DNA of 64,000 bases from an uncultured Faecalibacterium sp. (lineage in GTDB: Bacteria; Bacillota; Clostridia; Oscillospirales; Ruminococcaceae), in the NCBI GenBank assembly GCA_904394215.1, contig CAJFNF010000002.1, forward strand, positions 25,146 through 89,145. The letters run 5' to 3'. Below the pieces are notes generated by a model. The model ran no database searches. It had not been told where the DNA came from and was given only the letters and a program-made list of their open reading frames with translations. Below, one piece after another: positions 34,438-46,527 of the stretch; the first letter of the stretch is position 1, and the number at the start of each line of letters is the position of its first letter. A program made the position numbers and the translations under genes.

Positions 34438-35205
34438 ATGAAGGAAATACTCAGGCTGGAACATATCCAAAAGATGTATGGCACCGGCGGCAGCATCACC
34501 AAAGCCATCCGGGACATCAGTTTCACGGTGGAGGAAGGGGAGTTTGTGGGGATCATGGGGGCGTCGGGCTCGGGCAAGACTACTCTGCTGAACTGTATCT
34601 CCACCATTGACAGGGTGAGCGCCGGCCACATTTACCTGGACGGCCAGGATATCACCGAGATACGCCCCAAAGACCTGGCCCGGTTCCGCCGGGAAAAGCT
34701 GGGCTTTGTGTTCCAGGACTTTAACCTCCTGGATACCCTGACCATTGGGGAAAACATCGCCCTGGTGCTGGCCATTAACAAGACCCCGCCCCGGCAGGTG
34801 GAACCCATGGTCCGGGCCATGGCCCAAAAGCTGAACATTCAGGGGATTCTGGAAAAATATCCCTACCATGTGTCGGGTGGCCAGCGGCAGCGGTGCGCCT
34901 GCGCACGGGCCCTGATTCATGGGCCCCGGCTGTTGCTGGCCGACGAGCCCACCGGCGCCCTAGACAGCCACTCGGCCCAGATGCTTTTGAATACCTTCGA
35001 GGGCATCCATGAGGATCTGGGGGCCACCATTTTGATGGTAACCCACGATGCCTTTACCGCCAGCTACGCCGGGCGGATTCTATTTTTGCGGGACGGCGAA
35101 ATCTTCACCGAGCTGCGGCGGGGCGGCGAGACCCGGGCCGCCTTCTTTGAGAAGATTCTCCAGGTGCTGGCCATGCTGGGAGGAGGCGGGCAGGATGTAC
35201 GCTAA
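34438..35205 (+). CDS. BceA-like ABC transporter ATP-binding protein
   Basis: GASGSGKTTLLNCIS, VSGGQRQRCACARAL, LLLADEPTGALDS. Confidence 0.92.
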   Translation: MKEILRLEHIQKMYGTGGSITKAIRDISFTVEEGEFVGIMGASGSGKTTLLNCISTIDRVSAGHIYLDGQDITEIRPKDLARFRREKLGFVFQDFNLLDTLTIGENIALVLAINKTPPRQVEPMVRAMAQKLNIQGILEKYPYHVSGGQRQRCACARALIHGPRLLLADEPTGALDSHSAQMLLNTFEGIHEDLGATILMVTHDAFTASYAGRILFLRDGEIFTELRRGGETRAAFFEKILQVLAMLGGGGQDVR

Positions 35206-37408
35206 ACTGATCCTCCGCAGCGCCCGGCGCTCGGCCCGGGATTATCTGGTCTACATTCTTACCATGACCATCTGTGCGGCCCTGTTTTATGGGTTCTTGT
35301 CCATTTCCAGCCGGTTTTATCAGCCGGACATTGGGGCTGAGTATAATTACTCGATGCTCAGCGACGGCATGAAAATGGCCATCTGCGGCGTAACCCTCCT
35401 GCTGCTTTTTTTGATCCGCTTTGCAAACCGCTATATGCTTCGCAGCCGCCAGAAGGAATTTGCACTGGAGGCTGTGATGGGAATGGAGCAGCGAACCATC
35501 GCCCGGCTGTTTTTCGCCGAGACCCTTCTGATGGGCGGCATCGCGGTTTTGCTGGGGATCGGCCTGGGGGCGGTGTGCTCCCAGTTTGTCACGGCCCTGC
35601 TGCTGACCAGTTACGACCAGGCCTATCGCCCGGTGTGGACCCTCTTCCCGGATACCGTCCTCTGGACGGCGGGCTTTTTCCTGATGAGCTTTCTGGCGGT
35701 GGGGCTGTTCAATACCCGCACCATCCGCCGGACCCCCATTCTGTCGATGCTCTCAGCCCAACGGGAAAACGAAACGCCCCTTCAAAAAAGCCGCTGGATG
35801 CAGGGAGTGGCCGCCTTGTACCTGGTGCTTGCAGCGGCGCGTGCAGTCCAGGGAGTGCGGCTACTGGCCCAGTATGGGGACAGTCGCCTGGCCCTGCCGG
35901 TGCAGATAATGTTCTGGGCCAACATTCTGGCCCCGGCGGGGCTGCTGGTCTGGGCCGCGGTTTGGGCGGCCCGCCGCCGGAAATGGCGCTTCCCGGTTCT
36001 GGTGCCGGGGCTGACCATAGGGGCGCTGCCCTGTATCCTGTCGGCGGTCAGCTTGCCGGTGCTCCAGCGGCGGTATATGCTGGGCCTCGGGGCAGAATGG
36101 GTCAACCAATGGCTGGTGTTTCTGCTGGCAGACCTGCTGTTTTTGCTCTGCGGGGTGATCTGGCTGGCCAGCGCCCTGCTGGCCTGGCGCAAAGACCACA
36201 GCCCTGATTGCCGTTACCAAGGTACCAACCTGTTTTACTTCGGACAAATGGTGTCCAAGCTCCGCACCACCAGCAAGACCATGGCCCTGGTGAGCATCAC
36301 GCTGGTGCTGTCGGTATTTTTGTTTGCGGCGGCGCCGGTGCTGGCGGGCTGGGCCAACGGCTATCTGGAAGCCCGGGCTGTCTACGACATCCAAATCTAT
36401 TCCAGGTACAACGATGTGCGGGAAATATCCGCCCTGCCCCAGGGGGATTATGACGCAGTTACCCGATTCCTCGATGAAAACGGGGTCGACACCACCGCCG
36501 ACTGTACCTTCTCCCTCTATCTGCCCCGGCAGGAGGACTTTTACAGCCGGGTGAAATACGACTTTCCCACGGCAGCCATCTCCCTCAGTGATTACAACGC
36601 CCTGCGGGCCATGCTGGGCCTTGCGCCGGTGACCCTGGCAGAAGGGGAGTTCACCACCCAGTGGAAGGCCATTGCCACGGAGGAGGAGCGGGAGGCCTTT
36701 CTGGCAGCCCGCCCCGCAGTGGATACCGATGCCGGCACCCTGGCCCTGGCGGCGCAGCCCTGCTACACTGACCCGATGGGAGAAACCTTTTACAACAGCT
36801 ATACCGATGTGGTGTATGTGTTCCCGGATGCAGTCTGTGAACAGCTCCTGCCGGTGATGCGGTGCCGGTACATCAGGACTGGCGAGCCTTTGGACTACGA
36901 GACTGCCCGGGCCCTGGAACAGCTCTTTGCAGATTCTTACCCCGAGCGGGCCCCCGGCGGGACCGAGTATGCCATCCGCCTGCGGACGCTGCAGGTCAAC
37001 AGCACCCGGGCCAGTACCTTTGTACTCCAGGCGTCTCTGCTCTACGGGGCGGTGGTGCTGATGGTCATCTGCCTGACCGTTCTGTCTTTGCAGCAACTTC
37101 TGGACGCCGGGCAATACCGGTACCGCTTTTCGGTGCTGCGGAAACTGGGGGTGGAGGAAACCGAAATCTGCCGCCTGGTGGTGCGTCAACTGGGCTTCTG
37201 GTTCGGCCTGCCGGTAGGGACCGCCGTTGTGACAGGCGCAGCCGCTGTGGGCTGCCTGTTGGCGGCGGTGCAGGCAGAGATCCAGGCTTATATCGGATTC
37301 GGCGCACTTGCAGTTCAGCTGGGCATGACCGCATGCATCCTGTTGGTTCTTCTGGGGTGCTATTTTGTCAGCACCTGGGCACTGTTCCAACGGGCCATTG
37401 AGTCATAA
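35195..37408 (+). CDS. BceB-like FtsX-family ABC permease
   Basis: ATG at 35195 overlapping the ATPase; multi-TM permease with large extracytoplasmic domain, RQKEFALEAVMGMEQRTIARLFFAETL. Confidence 0.9.
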   Translation: MYAKLILRSARRSARDYLVYILTMTICAALFYGFLSISSRFYQPDIGAEYNYSMLSDGMKMAICGVTLLLLFLIRFANRYMLRSRQKEFALEAVMGMEQRTIARLFFAETLLMGGIAVLLGIGLGAVCSQFVTALLLTSYDQAYRPVWTLFPDTVLWTAGFFLMSFLAVGLFNTRTIRRTPILSMLSAQRENETPLQKSRWMQGVAALYLVLAAARAVQGVRLLAQYGDSRLALPVQIMFWANILAPAGLLVWAAVWAARRRKWRFPVLVPGLTIGALPCILSAVSLPVLQRRYMLGLGAEWVNQWLVFLLADLLFLLCGVIWLASALLAWRKDHSPDCRYQGTNLFYFGQMVSKLRTTSKTMALVSITLVLSVFLFAAAPVLAGWANGYLEARAVYDIQIYSRYNDVREISALPQGDYDAVTRFLDENGVDTTADCTFSLYLPRQEDFYSRVKYDFPTAAISLSDYNALRAMLGLAPVTLAEGEFTTQWKAIATEEEREAFLAARPAVDTDAGTLALAAQPCYTDPMGETFYNSYTDVVYVFPDAVCEQLLPVMRCRYIRTGEPLDYETARALEQLFADSYPERAPGGTEYAIRLRTLQVNSTRASTFVLQASLLYGAVVLMVICLTVLSLQQLLDAGQYRYRFSVLRKLGVEETEICRLVVRQLGFWFGLPVGTAVVTGAAAVGCLLAAVQAEIQAYIGFGALAVQLGMTACILLVLLGCYFVSTWALFQRAIES

Positions 37409-37414
37409 ATCAGG

Positions 37415-37451
37415 ATCCGGCGGCTTCTCTACACGAGAAGCCGCCGGATTT
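37415..37451 (+). terminator. intrinsic terminator
   Basis: atccggcggcttct-ctacacg-agaagccgccggattt. Confidence 0.75.
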
Positions 37452-37767
37452 CTGTGTTATTCAAGGCCGCGAGTCACGTGAGGCCCTTTTTGTTGTTTCG
37501 CTTGAAGTTGTTTGGATCAGCTGCCGGCAGTGCTCATAAAAAACAGCGCGTTATGGCGGCCCTGATGCTGTGCGAAGGACAATAGGATGTGCCTACAGCT
37601 TTACATTCTGTGTAGTAATCAGGCACCTCCTCACAAAGCGTGCGGCATCAATGCGATTTCCATTTTCATATGGCGCATCCAATTCTGGTTTTCTCGATTG
37701 TATGTTCTTTTTTACAACAAAGAAAAGGGAAATGCAGCCGATGATTCATGCCAGGAGCAGAATGCCT

Positions 37768-39228
37768 TTATTGCCGATAGGAGCGATTGTTCCGAAAGAA
37801 ATAGTCGTTCAAAAGGTTGATGTCCTGCTGATTCAGGATAGGAGAAATATGGAGGGTATCAATCCCGGGAGAATAAACCAGGGACGTGGTGGCGAGAATC
37901 AGCTCGACGGGCTGATAAGAGGAAGTTTTCAGCAGCTTCTCCAGCTGGTAAGCGGGACACGTGCCCAGAAAATCGATTTTCCGGGAAAAATAGTGCTGCA
38001 GCTTGAACCGAAGCAGGTCGGCATAACTGGCGCTGTCGACAATGACCAGAGTCCGTTTGCGCTGGGGAATTTCGTCCATGGCAACCACCAGGCGGACCGC
38101 CAGACGGGAAACCTCATTTTCCAGCAGGTGATAGCCCAAAACCTCCTCTGCAATGGGAATGATCCGGCAGGCAACCTCATAGGCAAAGGGGTAATTCTGC
38201 CGGATTTCCGACACCAGCATGGAGCGCTTGCGAAATGTAAGGTGATGGTATGTCAGCATGGCGAAAATATGATCCCGGAGCGAAGAGCTGTGGGAAAAAT
38301 CAAAACCGTATGTTTTCTGAAGATCGAGAAAAAAGCGGTTGGCAATTTCGTTCATCTGCTGATTCTGGAACTCCTGCATGATGGAGGAATGGAGAAACCG
38401 CTTGTAACGGAGCTGCTGAAACATACAAATCCGGTCTTTCTCGGATAGCGGAAGTCCGAACAGTTCCTCCATCTCGTCAAAGGGAAGATCAAGGGTCTTG
38501 TATTCCAGATCCAGATTGAACGTCAGCTCATGATGGCTTTGCTTCCGCTGGAAGAAGAGAAAATACTCCATGGTCAGCAGCTGCATACTGGGCCCTGTGA
38601 TGACCAGATTTTGGGCCAGCAGTGCGTTTACCAGGATGTAATAGAGCTTGTCCAGCATGCCATGCTGAAGATAAAAATGGTTGATGGTTTTGTGCAGGTA
38701 TTCCATAAACTGCATCTGGTAATACAGTAGAATGCCGGAGATCAGCTTGCGTATATAGGGCTCTTCACCCTGCAGGCGGATCCCCTTTTTTGGCGAAATT
38801 TTCAGGGAGACGCCGTCGATGGCGCCAACCAGATCCGGCATGGAATGAACATCCTTGCTGATGGTGGTTTTGGAGGTGTAGAGTTCATTGGCAAGGGTAT
38901 CCATGGTGATGTAATCGTCACAGGTGAGAAGGCGGAAATAGATATAAATTTCCCGTTCTTCCGCAAGGGCCGGCAGCCCATCCGGCGCGCTGCTTTCCAG
39001 GCCCATTTGAGTTAGCCGGGCCCGGTCTGATTCGGTGATCCAGTAGCCGGAACGGGGGGAAGTATGGATGACGATCTGGCACTGCTTCAGGGAATCGTCG
39101 ATGGCACGGATCTCGGTGTGGAGGGTTCTGGTGGAGATGCCCAGGGATGCGGCAATTTCTTTGCCAAAGACCGGCTTGTTATGGCTGATCAGGTAGAGAA
39201 GAATAGATTTTTGACGATTTGTCAACAT
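37768..39228 (-). CDS. PRD-containing transcriptional regulator (BglG/MtlR/LicR-type)
   Basis: N-terminal HTH MLTNRQKSILLYLISHNKPVFGKEIAASLGISTRTLHTEIRAID, PRD-like middle, EIIB-like C-terminus; divergent from a GH1 gene. Confidence 0.87.
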   Translation of the reverse strand: MLTNRQKSILLYLISHNKPVFGKEIAASLGISTRTLHTEIRAIDDSLKQCQIVIHTSPRSGYWITESDRARLTQMGLESSAPDGLPALAEEREIYIYFRLLTCDDYITMDTLANELYTSKTTISKDVHSMPDLVGAIDGVSLKISPKKGIRLQGEEPYIRKLISGILLYYQMQFMEYLHKTINHFYLQHGMLDKLYYILVNALLAQNLVITGPSMQLLTMEYFLFFQRKQSHHELTFNLDLEYKTLDLPFDEMEELFGLPLSEKDRICMFQQLRYKRFLHSSIMQEFQNQQMNEIANRFFLDLQKTYGFDFSHSSSLRDHIFAMLTYHHLTFRKRSMLVSEIRQNYPFAYEVACRIIPIAEEVLGYHLLENEVSRLAVRLVVAMDEIPQRKRTLVIVDSASYADLLRFKLQHYFSRKIDFLGTCPAYQLEKLLKTSSYQPVELILATTSLVYSPGIDTLHISPILNQQDINLLNDYFFRNNRSYRQ

Positions 39229-39378
39229 AAACGATTTACCTCCATCTTAATCCATGCTAACAAAGACAAACCCAAAAGTCAATATTTTTTCCGCACAAAG
39301 CGGAAAAAGGAAGAATGGCTTTTTGAGAGGGGACCTCGTATACTGAATGCAGACACAGAACACCAGCTGGCAAAGTGA

Positions 39379-40856
<1,478 letters not shown>

Positions 40857-40857
<1 letters not shown>

Positions 40858-41762
40858 TGCATCTGATATGCCGAAAGCCCTATCTGACTGCAGGCCTTCG
40901 AAAGGCATTCCCGGAGGATGCGATTTCGGAAACCTGGGACCCGCAGGCGGAAATCGTGGTGGCGGAACCCAAAGAACTGGTGCCCGCCCTGCTGGATCAG
41001 CTGCCGGATCTGAAACTGGCGCTCTGCGCCAGGGCAGGCTATGATACCGCAGATATCGCGTATCTCAAAGCCAGAGGGATCATGCTTTGCAACGCCCGGG
41101 GGCTGTATTCCATCCCGATTGCGGAGGACATTGTCTGCAAACTCCTGATCTGGAGCACCAATACCTGGCTGTACAATCAGCAAAAGGCGCACTGCATCTA
41201 TCAGTCCACCCCGGAACGAAGCTGCCTGACCAGTATGACCATCGGCTTCCTGGGCACTGGTTCCATTGCCCAGGCGGCTGCCATCCGGCTGAAAGCCTTT
41301 GGGTGCCGGATTTTAGGGTATAAGCGAACCCCCTGTGATCCAATCAAAAACTTTGACAGCCTCTTTTTTGGGCCGTCCGGACTAAAAAGTATTTCAAGTC
41401 AAAGTGATGCGGTGGTTCTGGCTGTGAACTTGAATCCTGAGACCCGCCATATGGTGAATGCCGAAACCATCCGCTGGATGAAAGATGGTGCAGCAATCAT
41501 CAATATTGCCCGAGGAAGCGTTGTGGATGAAGATGCTTTGATCCAGGCGCTGCGCAGCGGCAAACTCAGTTATGCCGGGCTGGATGTTTTTGAGACAGAA
41601 CCGCTCCCGCCGGATTCACCTCTATGGACTTTTCCTCAGGTGACCCTGACCCCGCATGCCTCCGGACTGTGTAGGGAAAACCACAGCAGGCTGGAACAGA
41701 TGGTCATCGAAAACTTGCGGAGATATCGGGAGGGCGAAGCGCTCATCAACAGGGTTTTATAA
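40857..41762 (+). CDS. D-isomer-specific 2-hydroxyacid dehydrogenase
   Basis: ATGA overlap with GH1; MTIGFLGTGSIAQAAAIRLKAFGCRILGYKRTP and INIARGSVVDEDALIQALRSGKLSYAGLDVFETEPLPPDSPLW. Confidence 0.9.
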
Positions 41763-41964
41763 AGGAGGATGTCATCCGTTCGTCCCGTATAACATGGCTT
41801 TTAGTGAAGCTAAAACGGGCATGATATTTCCGCTGTATTCAACCGGCCCGGGGCTACTTCCGCAAGCATTTTTACGGGGTAATTTATCTCAAAACCCAAT
41901 GTTGAACGTGGGGATTGCAGAACGCTCCTAAGGACCATCATACCAGCAGCGCCTCAAGGCACAT

Positions 41965-42000
41965 AAAAAGTGACGCCAACCGCACTTGGCGTCACTTTTT
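41965..42000. terminator. bidirectional intrinsic terminator
   Basis: aaaaagtgacgccaa-ccgcac-ttggcgtcacttttt. Confidence 0.88.
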
Positions 42001-42011
42001 ACTTTGCCGCT

Positions 42012-42227
42012 CTATCCGCAGGCACTATAAAATGCGTATGGCCATCGGTTGCGGCAAAGTGAAGAGGCGTTACATGGAATTTCTGCTTTCGTTACACCAA
42101 TTGCTTCTGACAACGCCTGCTCTTGAGCTTCAGTTGTGAATAGATGATACATAGGACCAAGGAGAAGTGTGATATCATAGGTGTTGTCTTGAGCAGATAA
42201 CCTTCGCAAAGGATTGGCTCTGTTCAT
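42012..42227 (-). pseudogene. fragment of SAM-dependent methyltransferase
   Basis: DNTYDITLLLGPMYHLFTTEAQEQALSEAIGVTK resembles class I methyltransferase core; no N-terminal SAM-binding part. Confidence 0.5.
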
Positions 42228-42333
42228 CCAGGAAAAGCTGCGCTTTCCCTGCGCCGCTTGACACCGGCTGCCCTTTGGCGTCAGAAAATCCCTGGTTCAG
42301 CGCAATTTTATGGAAAATGATCCCCCTATTTGT

Positions 42334-42339
42334 TATAAT
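42334..42339 (+). promoter_or_regulatory. -10 element (TATAAT) for the sugar ABC operon
   Basis: tttgTTATAATaagac 62 nt upstream of ATG 42401; -35 not clear. Confidence 0.45.
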
Positions 42340-42400
42340 AAGACAAAGCTGTAAGGCAGCTTAAATTGGATGCAAAGGAAGAACAAGCGTTGGGGGAAAA

Positions 42401-43867
42401 ATGAAAGACATCATGAAAAAAGCAGCTGCCCTTTGCGCAGCTGTTCTAATGGCTGTTGGCTGTGCCGCCTGTTCGGGCGGGGGAGAGCAGACGCAAAGTG
42501 AAGCGTCAGGAGAGCCGGCAGCATCGGAAGCGTCCGAACCGGTCACGCTGCAGGTTTACCTGGCGGCACAGTATGCCGATCCAACGGTTCATTACCCGAT
42601 CTATGAGGCTCTGATGGATTACCAGGAAGCGCATCCCAATCTCACGCTGGAATTTATTTCACCCAAAGGGGTGAATTACATGGAAGAACGGGAGGCCATG
42701 ATCAGCCAGCTCAACGCCGAGATCCTTTCAGGCGGCGGGCCGGATCTTTTTATCATGGAGGGTTACCGCACCACAGAAATCAATCTCTTCCCGGATATTG
42801 AGAAAGCCATGGTAAACGGGACCTTTCTGGATCTGACCGAAGCCATGGAGAAACAGGGCCTCTCCCGGGAGGAGGATTTTTATGCTGCCGTGCTGGATGC
42901 AGGCCAGTGGGAGGGAAAGCAATATATTCTGCCTCTTGGTTTCTCTGTTCCGCTGATGGTTAGTGCAGCAGATGTGCTGAATGCCAGCAGCTTCAACTTG
43001 CAGCGGGCATCCCGCAGTTTTGATGGAATGCTGTCCGAGCTGCTGCGCATTCATCAAGAACAGCCCATCCTGGTCAATACTGCTTTTCGGATGACGGATA
43101 TCCTTGCACAGCCCATCGTGGATTACCAGGAACATACCGTGAATATTGGATCGAATGCTTACCACAGAGCGCTGGAACTGGATAAGATATTCCGCACCGG
43201 GAGCATCTCATGGGAGGCTCAGGGGGTTCCGTTTGACAATCGTCAGGATCAGGTTTTACAGCAGTTTGAAGCAGGTACGCCCTTTGCAGTTCTGTATGAA
43301 ACCGACATAAGCATGAATCTGCTGCGCCGGTGCGAAGCGCTTGGGATCGAGATTACCGTACTGCCGGTTCCCAATGAAGAAGGCACGGTAACAGCCCACA
43401 TCGGCAGCTATGCCATGGGAAACCGGAACACACAGCACCCGGATGAGGTGGAAGATTTGCTGCTCTATCTGGTCAGCGAAGAATGTCAGTCTGCCGCAGC
43501 TTATGCAGACCACGACCAGATACCGATACGCCGGGGATGCCTTCAGGCTTGCCTGGAAGCACAGTATCAATTCAGCGTATACGATGCTTCCCGGGAAAAA
43601 CTCACCGATGAAGATATCCAGGAACGGGAGCGGGGATACGGTGTCCAGCTTGGACAGGCCCGCGTGGATCAGCTGGCCTTTATCTGCGATCAGGTGACGG
43701 CAGCGCATTACCAAACAGTTTGGTACAACGGCATGGATTTGGGGAAGACCCAGGAGGGAAAAAACGTTCTGGGAGATTTGCTGGTGTGCTATTGGAACGA
43801 TGAACTCACCCTGGATGAATTGATTGAGATTTTGACCCCCAAGCTGCGTCTGTACCTGGATGAATGA
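42401..43867 (+). CDS. extracellular solute-binding lipoprotein (family 1 sugar type)
   Basis: Lipobox AVGCAACSGGG; YPIYEALMDYQEAHPNLTLEFISP; followed by two permease genes. Confidence 0.87.
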   Translation: MKDIMKKAAALCAAVLMAVGCAACSGGGEQTQSEASGEPAASEASEPVTLQVYLAAQYADPTVHYPIYEALMDYQEAHPNLTLEFISPKGVNYMEEREAMISQLNAEILSGGGPDLFIMEGYRTTEINLFPDIEKAMVNGTFLDLTEAMEKQGLSREEDFYAAVLDAGQWEGKQYILPLGFSVPLMVSAADVLNASSFNLQRASRSFDGMLSELLRIHQEQPILVNTAFRMTDILAQPIVDYQEHTVNIGSNAYHRALELDKIFRTGSISWEAQGVPFDNRQDQVLQQFEAGTPFAVLYETDISMNLLRRCEALGIEITVLPVPNEEGTVTAHIGSYAMGNRNTQHPDEVEDLLLYLVSEECQSAAAYADHDQIPIRRGCLQACLEAQYQFSVYDASREKLTDEDIQERERGYGVQLGQARVDQLAFICDQVTAAHYQTVWYNGMDLGKTQEGKNVLGDLLVCYWNDELTLDELIEILTPKLRLYLDE

Positions 43868-44706
43868 GGAAAGCCGCCATGAAGAAACAAAAACATCTGG
43901 AATGGCTGCTGGCCTTGCCTGCCTTATTGGCCCTGGGGGCAGGTTACCTGGTGCCGCTGGCGCTGGCTTTTTATAAGAGCCTGTTTGCAGGGATGAGCAC
44001 AAACTTTGTGGGGCTGGACAACTATACCGACCTGTTCACCAACTATGCTTTTGACCTTGCGGTCAAAAATTTGCTGCGGCTGTGGTGCATTGCCATACCC
44101 CTGAACTGGGTGCTGGGAGTCCTGCTGGCAGTTTTTTGCGTGGAAGCAGCCGGGCCGCGGTTGCGGCTGGCCTTCTTTTTTCCGGGTATCCTGCCGGCGG
44201 CCTGTGTGGTGATGCTGGCCACCGAAGGAGCCAGCCTGCTGGGCTGGGAAGATACCTGGACTTTTCATGAAGAGTCGGCTTTGGTTTGGCTGGGGATTGT
44301 CTTATGGAAAACGTTGGGCTATACGGTTCTGATCTGCGCGGCCTTCCTGGAATCCATTCCGGGAGAAATCCTGGATGCCGCCAAACTGGACGGAGCCGGG
44401 TTCTGGCAGTGCCTGTTTCGGGTGCGGCTGCCACTCATCCGGCAGGGGATGGTTCTCTCCACGGTGCTGGTGATTTTCAATGGATACCGCTGCTTCCGGG
44501 AAGCCTATCTGATCGGCGGGGAACACCCCCACGAGCAGCTGTACAGCCTGCAGCATTTTCTGCAGAACAATTTCTCCAACATGAACTATGCCCGTCTGGA
44601 AGCCGCATCCATTGTGGTGGTGCTGGCCGTGTTTGGGGCAGGGATCCTGCTGCTGGCCCTGCGGCGCACAGCGCAAAGGAGGAGCCGTCATGAAAACAAA
44701 GTATAA
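43864..44706 (+). CDS. sugar ABC transporter permease (MalF/UgpA-like)
   Basis: EAA motif EILDAAKLDGAGFWQCLFRVRLPLIRQ; six-TM profile. Confidence 0.87.
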   Translation: MRKAAMKKQKHLEWLLALPALLALGAGYLVPLALAFYKSLFAGMSTNFVGLDNYTDLFTNYAFDLAVKNLLRLWCIAIPLNWVLGVLLAVFCVEAAGPRLRLAFFFPGILPAACVVMLATEGASLLGWEDTWTFHEESALVWLGIVLWKTLGYTVLICAAFLESIPGEILDAAKLDGAGFWQCLFRVRLPLIRQGMVLSTVLVIFNGYRCFREAYLIGGEHPHEQLYSLQHFLQNNFSNMNYARLEAASIVVVLAVFGAGILLLALRRTAQRRSRHENKV

Positions 44707-45439
44707 ACCGGGATACTGGGTTCGGATGCTTCTGGCGGCAGGCTTCCTGATGCCCTGCCTGCTGCTGATCCTGCCCCTGGCAGGGGAGCCGCTGGATTCC
44801 CTCTGGGGTGCGGTGCTGTCTTGCGACTATTTGCGGGGATATGGAAATACGCTGGTTCTGGCTCTCGCCGGCGCAGTGATTCAGATTGCTGTGGCGCTGC
44901 CTGCCGGCTATGCTTTGGAGCGGTACGCTTCCAAAGGCACCCGGAAGATCTGCCTTGTCCTCTGCGGTTTGCTGATGCTTCTGCCGCAGCAGGCTTTGAT
45001 GCTGCCCCAATATCTCATTCTGCAGAAGATGGGATTGCTGGACACCCTGGCCGGTCTGCTGGTGGTGACTGCCTTTCAGCCCTGGATGGTGCTGCTGTTC
45101 TGGTTCGGCACCAGCCGTGTGGACCAGGAAATCTTTGATGCAGCCGCCTGCGACGGCGCGGCCGGGATGACCTTTTCGCGCCGGATTTATCTGCCCCTGA
45201 TGGCCCCCTATCTGGCGGCGGCGGCCCTGCTGTCCGGGGCGGAAAGCTGGAATTTGCTGGAGCAGCCCATGATCTTTTTGCAGCAAAAAGACCATTACCC
45301 GCTGTCCATCCTGCTTTCCCGACTGCCGGAAGCCGATCAGGCCCAGAAGCTCTTTGGGGGCGTGTTGTTCCTGCTGCCGCTGGTGATTGCCTTTGGGGCG
45401 GTCTGCGGCCGGATTCGTAAAAATGCAGGCGACATTTAA
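44690..45439 (+). CDS. sugar ABC transporter permease (MalG/UgpE-like)
   Basis: EIFDAAACDGAAGMTFSRRIYLPLMAPYLAA EAA motif; overlaps upstream permease. Confidence 0.87.
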   Translation: MKTKYKPGYWVRMLLAAGFLMPCLLLILPLAGEPLDSLWGAVLSCDYLRGYGNTLVLALAGAVIQIAVALPAGYALERYASKGTRKICLVLCGLLMLLPQQALMLPQYLILQKMGLLDTLAGLLVVTAFQPWMVLLFWFGTSRVDQEIFDAAACDGAAGMTFSRRIYLPLMAPYLAAAALLSGAESWNLLEQPMIFLQQKDHYPLSILLSRLPEADQAQKLFGGVLFLLPLVIAFGAVCGRIRKNAGDI

Positions 45440-45614
45440 AGTGTGCCAGCTTCCTTGCAGACTTGCCGCCAGAGAACACCTTGCGGTGCGAGCTGTTCTT
45501 GGTCAGCAAGTTTAATAAAAGTTATCTATTCCAAAATGGAGCCGGTTATAGTATAATAATATCAAGAGAAAATTCTATTTTTTACAAAGATTGTTCTAAC
45601 AAAGGAGCCGGGTT

Positions 45615-45941
45615 ATGAGCGCATTTGAAATACTACTTACTCTTATTATTTCTTTGGGAGCAGTAATATGGGGCGTGAACATTTATAACCAAAAAGGTAC
45701 ATGGTTTCTTGCTGGCTGGAATACCATGAGAAAAGAAGAAAAGAAAACCTACAATGAAGAAGCAATGTGCCATTTGTTTGGAAGATGTGTTGTTTTTTGC
45801 GGAATAGGTGCGTTCCTATTGTTGTACGGCAGCTTTAATCATAATGATGTTATTTTATGTATCGGACTCGGAATAGTAGCGGTAATGGTTATATTATCAA
45901 TCATAATGCCGAAGATGAATCCTAAAAAATATCGGAAATAA
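45615..45941 (+). CDS. DUF3784-like small membrane protein
   Basis: WGVNIYNQKGTWFLAGWNTMRKEEKKTYNEEAMCHLFGRC; AAAGGAG RBS; AT-rich. Confidence 0.78.
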   Translation: MSAFEILLTLIISLGAVIWGVNIYNQKGTWFLAGWNTMRKEEKKTYNEEAMCHLFGRCVVFCGIGAFLLLYGSFNHNDVILCIGLGIVAVMVILSIIMPKMNPKKYRK

Positions 45942-46221
45942 CCTTTAATAAAAACTATTCTTAGACCATCTTTTGATCAGCATAATCTAAACTTTCAAAA
46001 CTGAATACCTACCGCCCACCAGCGGAACCACCAGGCAAGAAATCAGAGATGGTTTCTTGCTTTTCTTTTTGGCTAAATCACGGAGGGAGGCGAGTGTTTT
46101 GCCCAATCTGCATTTTGACATCGCCATCACCCAGCGCAGCAAGGGACAGTCGGCCTTGTGTGCCTGGGGCGCGCCTTTTTCAGGCCGGGCCCCTTTGCGT
46201 TCCCGGTTCATGGCTGCCCGT

Positions 46222-46527
46222 TCAGGATTTTGACGGCCGCATCAGGGGGGACAGAATCAGATCCCGGATATTCTTCTCGTCCAGCAGCACCTGAAGCATC
46301 CGGTCGACTCCCATGCCCCAGCCTGAGATGGGCGGCATCCCGTATTCCATCGCCCGAATGTAGTCATCATCCATGACCATGGCTTCGTCGTCGCCTGCGG
46401 CTTTCGGCCTTGCCTGCTCCATCAGCCGGTTCCTCTGATCCACCGGATCTACAAGCTCGGAATAGGTGTTGATGGCTTCGGCGCCGTGTTGATCACCAGC
46501 TGGAACCGGTCCACAATTTCAGAAGGT
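46222..46527 (-). pseudogene. 3' fragment of lysyl-tRNA synthetase (class II)
   Basis: EIVDRFQLVIN..INTYSELVDPVDQRNRLMEQARPKAAGDDEAMVMDDDYIRAMEYGMPPISGWGMGVDRMLQVLLDEKNIRDLILSPLMRP matches the LysRS C-terminus; frameshift after VIN and no upstream catalytic body. Confidence 0.85.

Noticed and set aside
33983-34441. Overlapping plus-strand ORFs in the hairpin array
   Set aside because: All frames are open because of high GC; translations are low-complexity and follow the repeat, so coding is unlikely.
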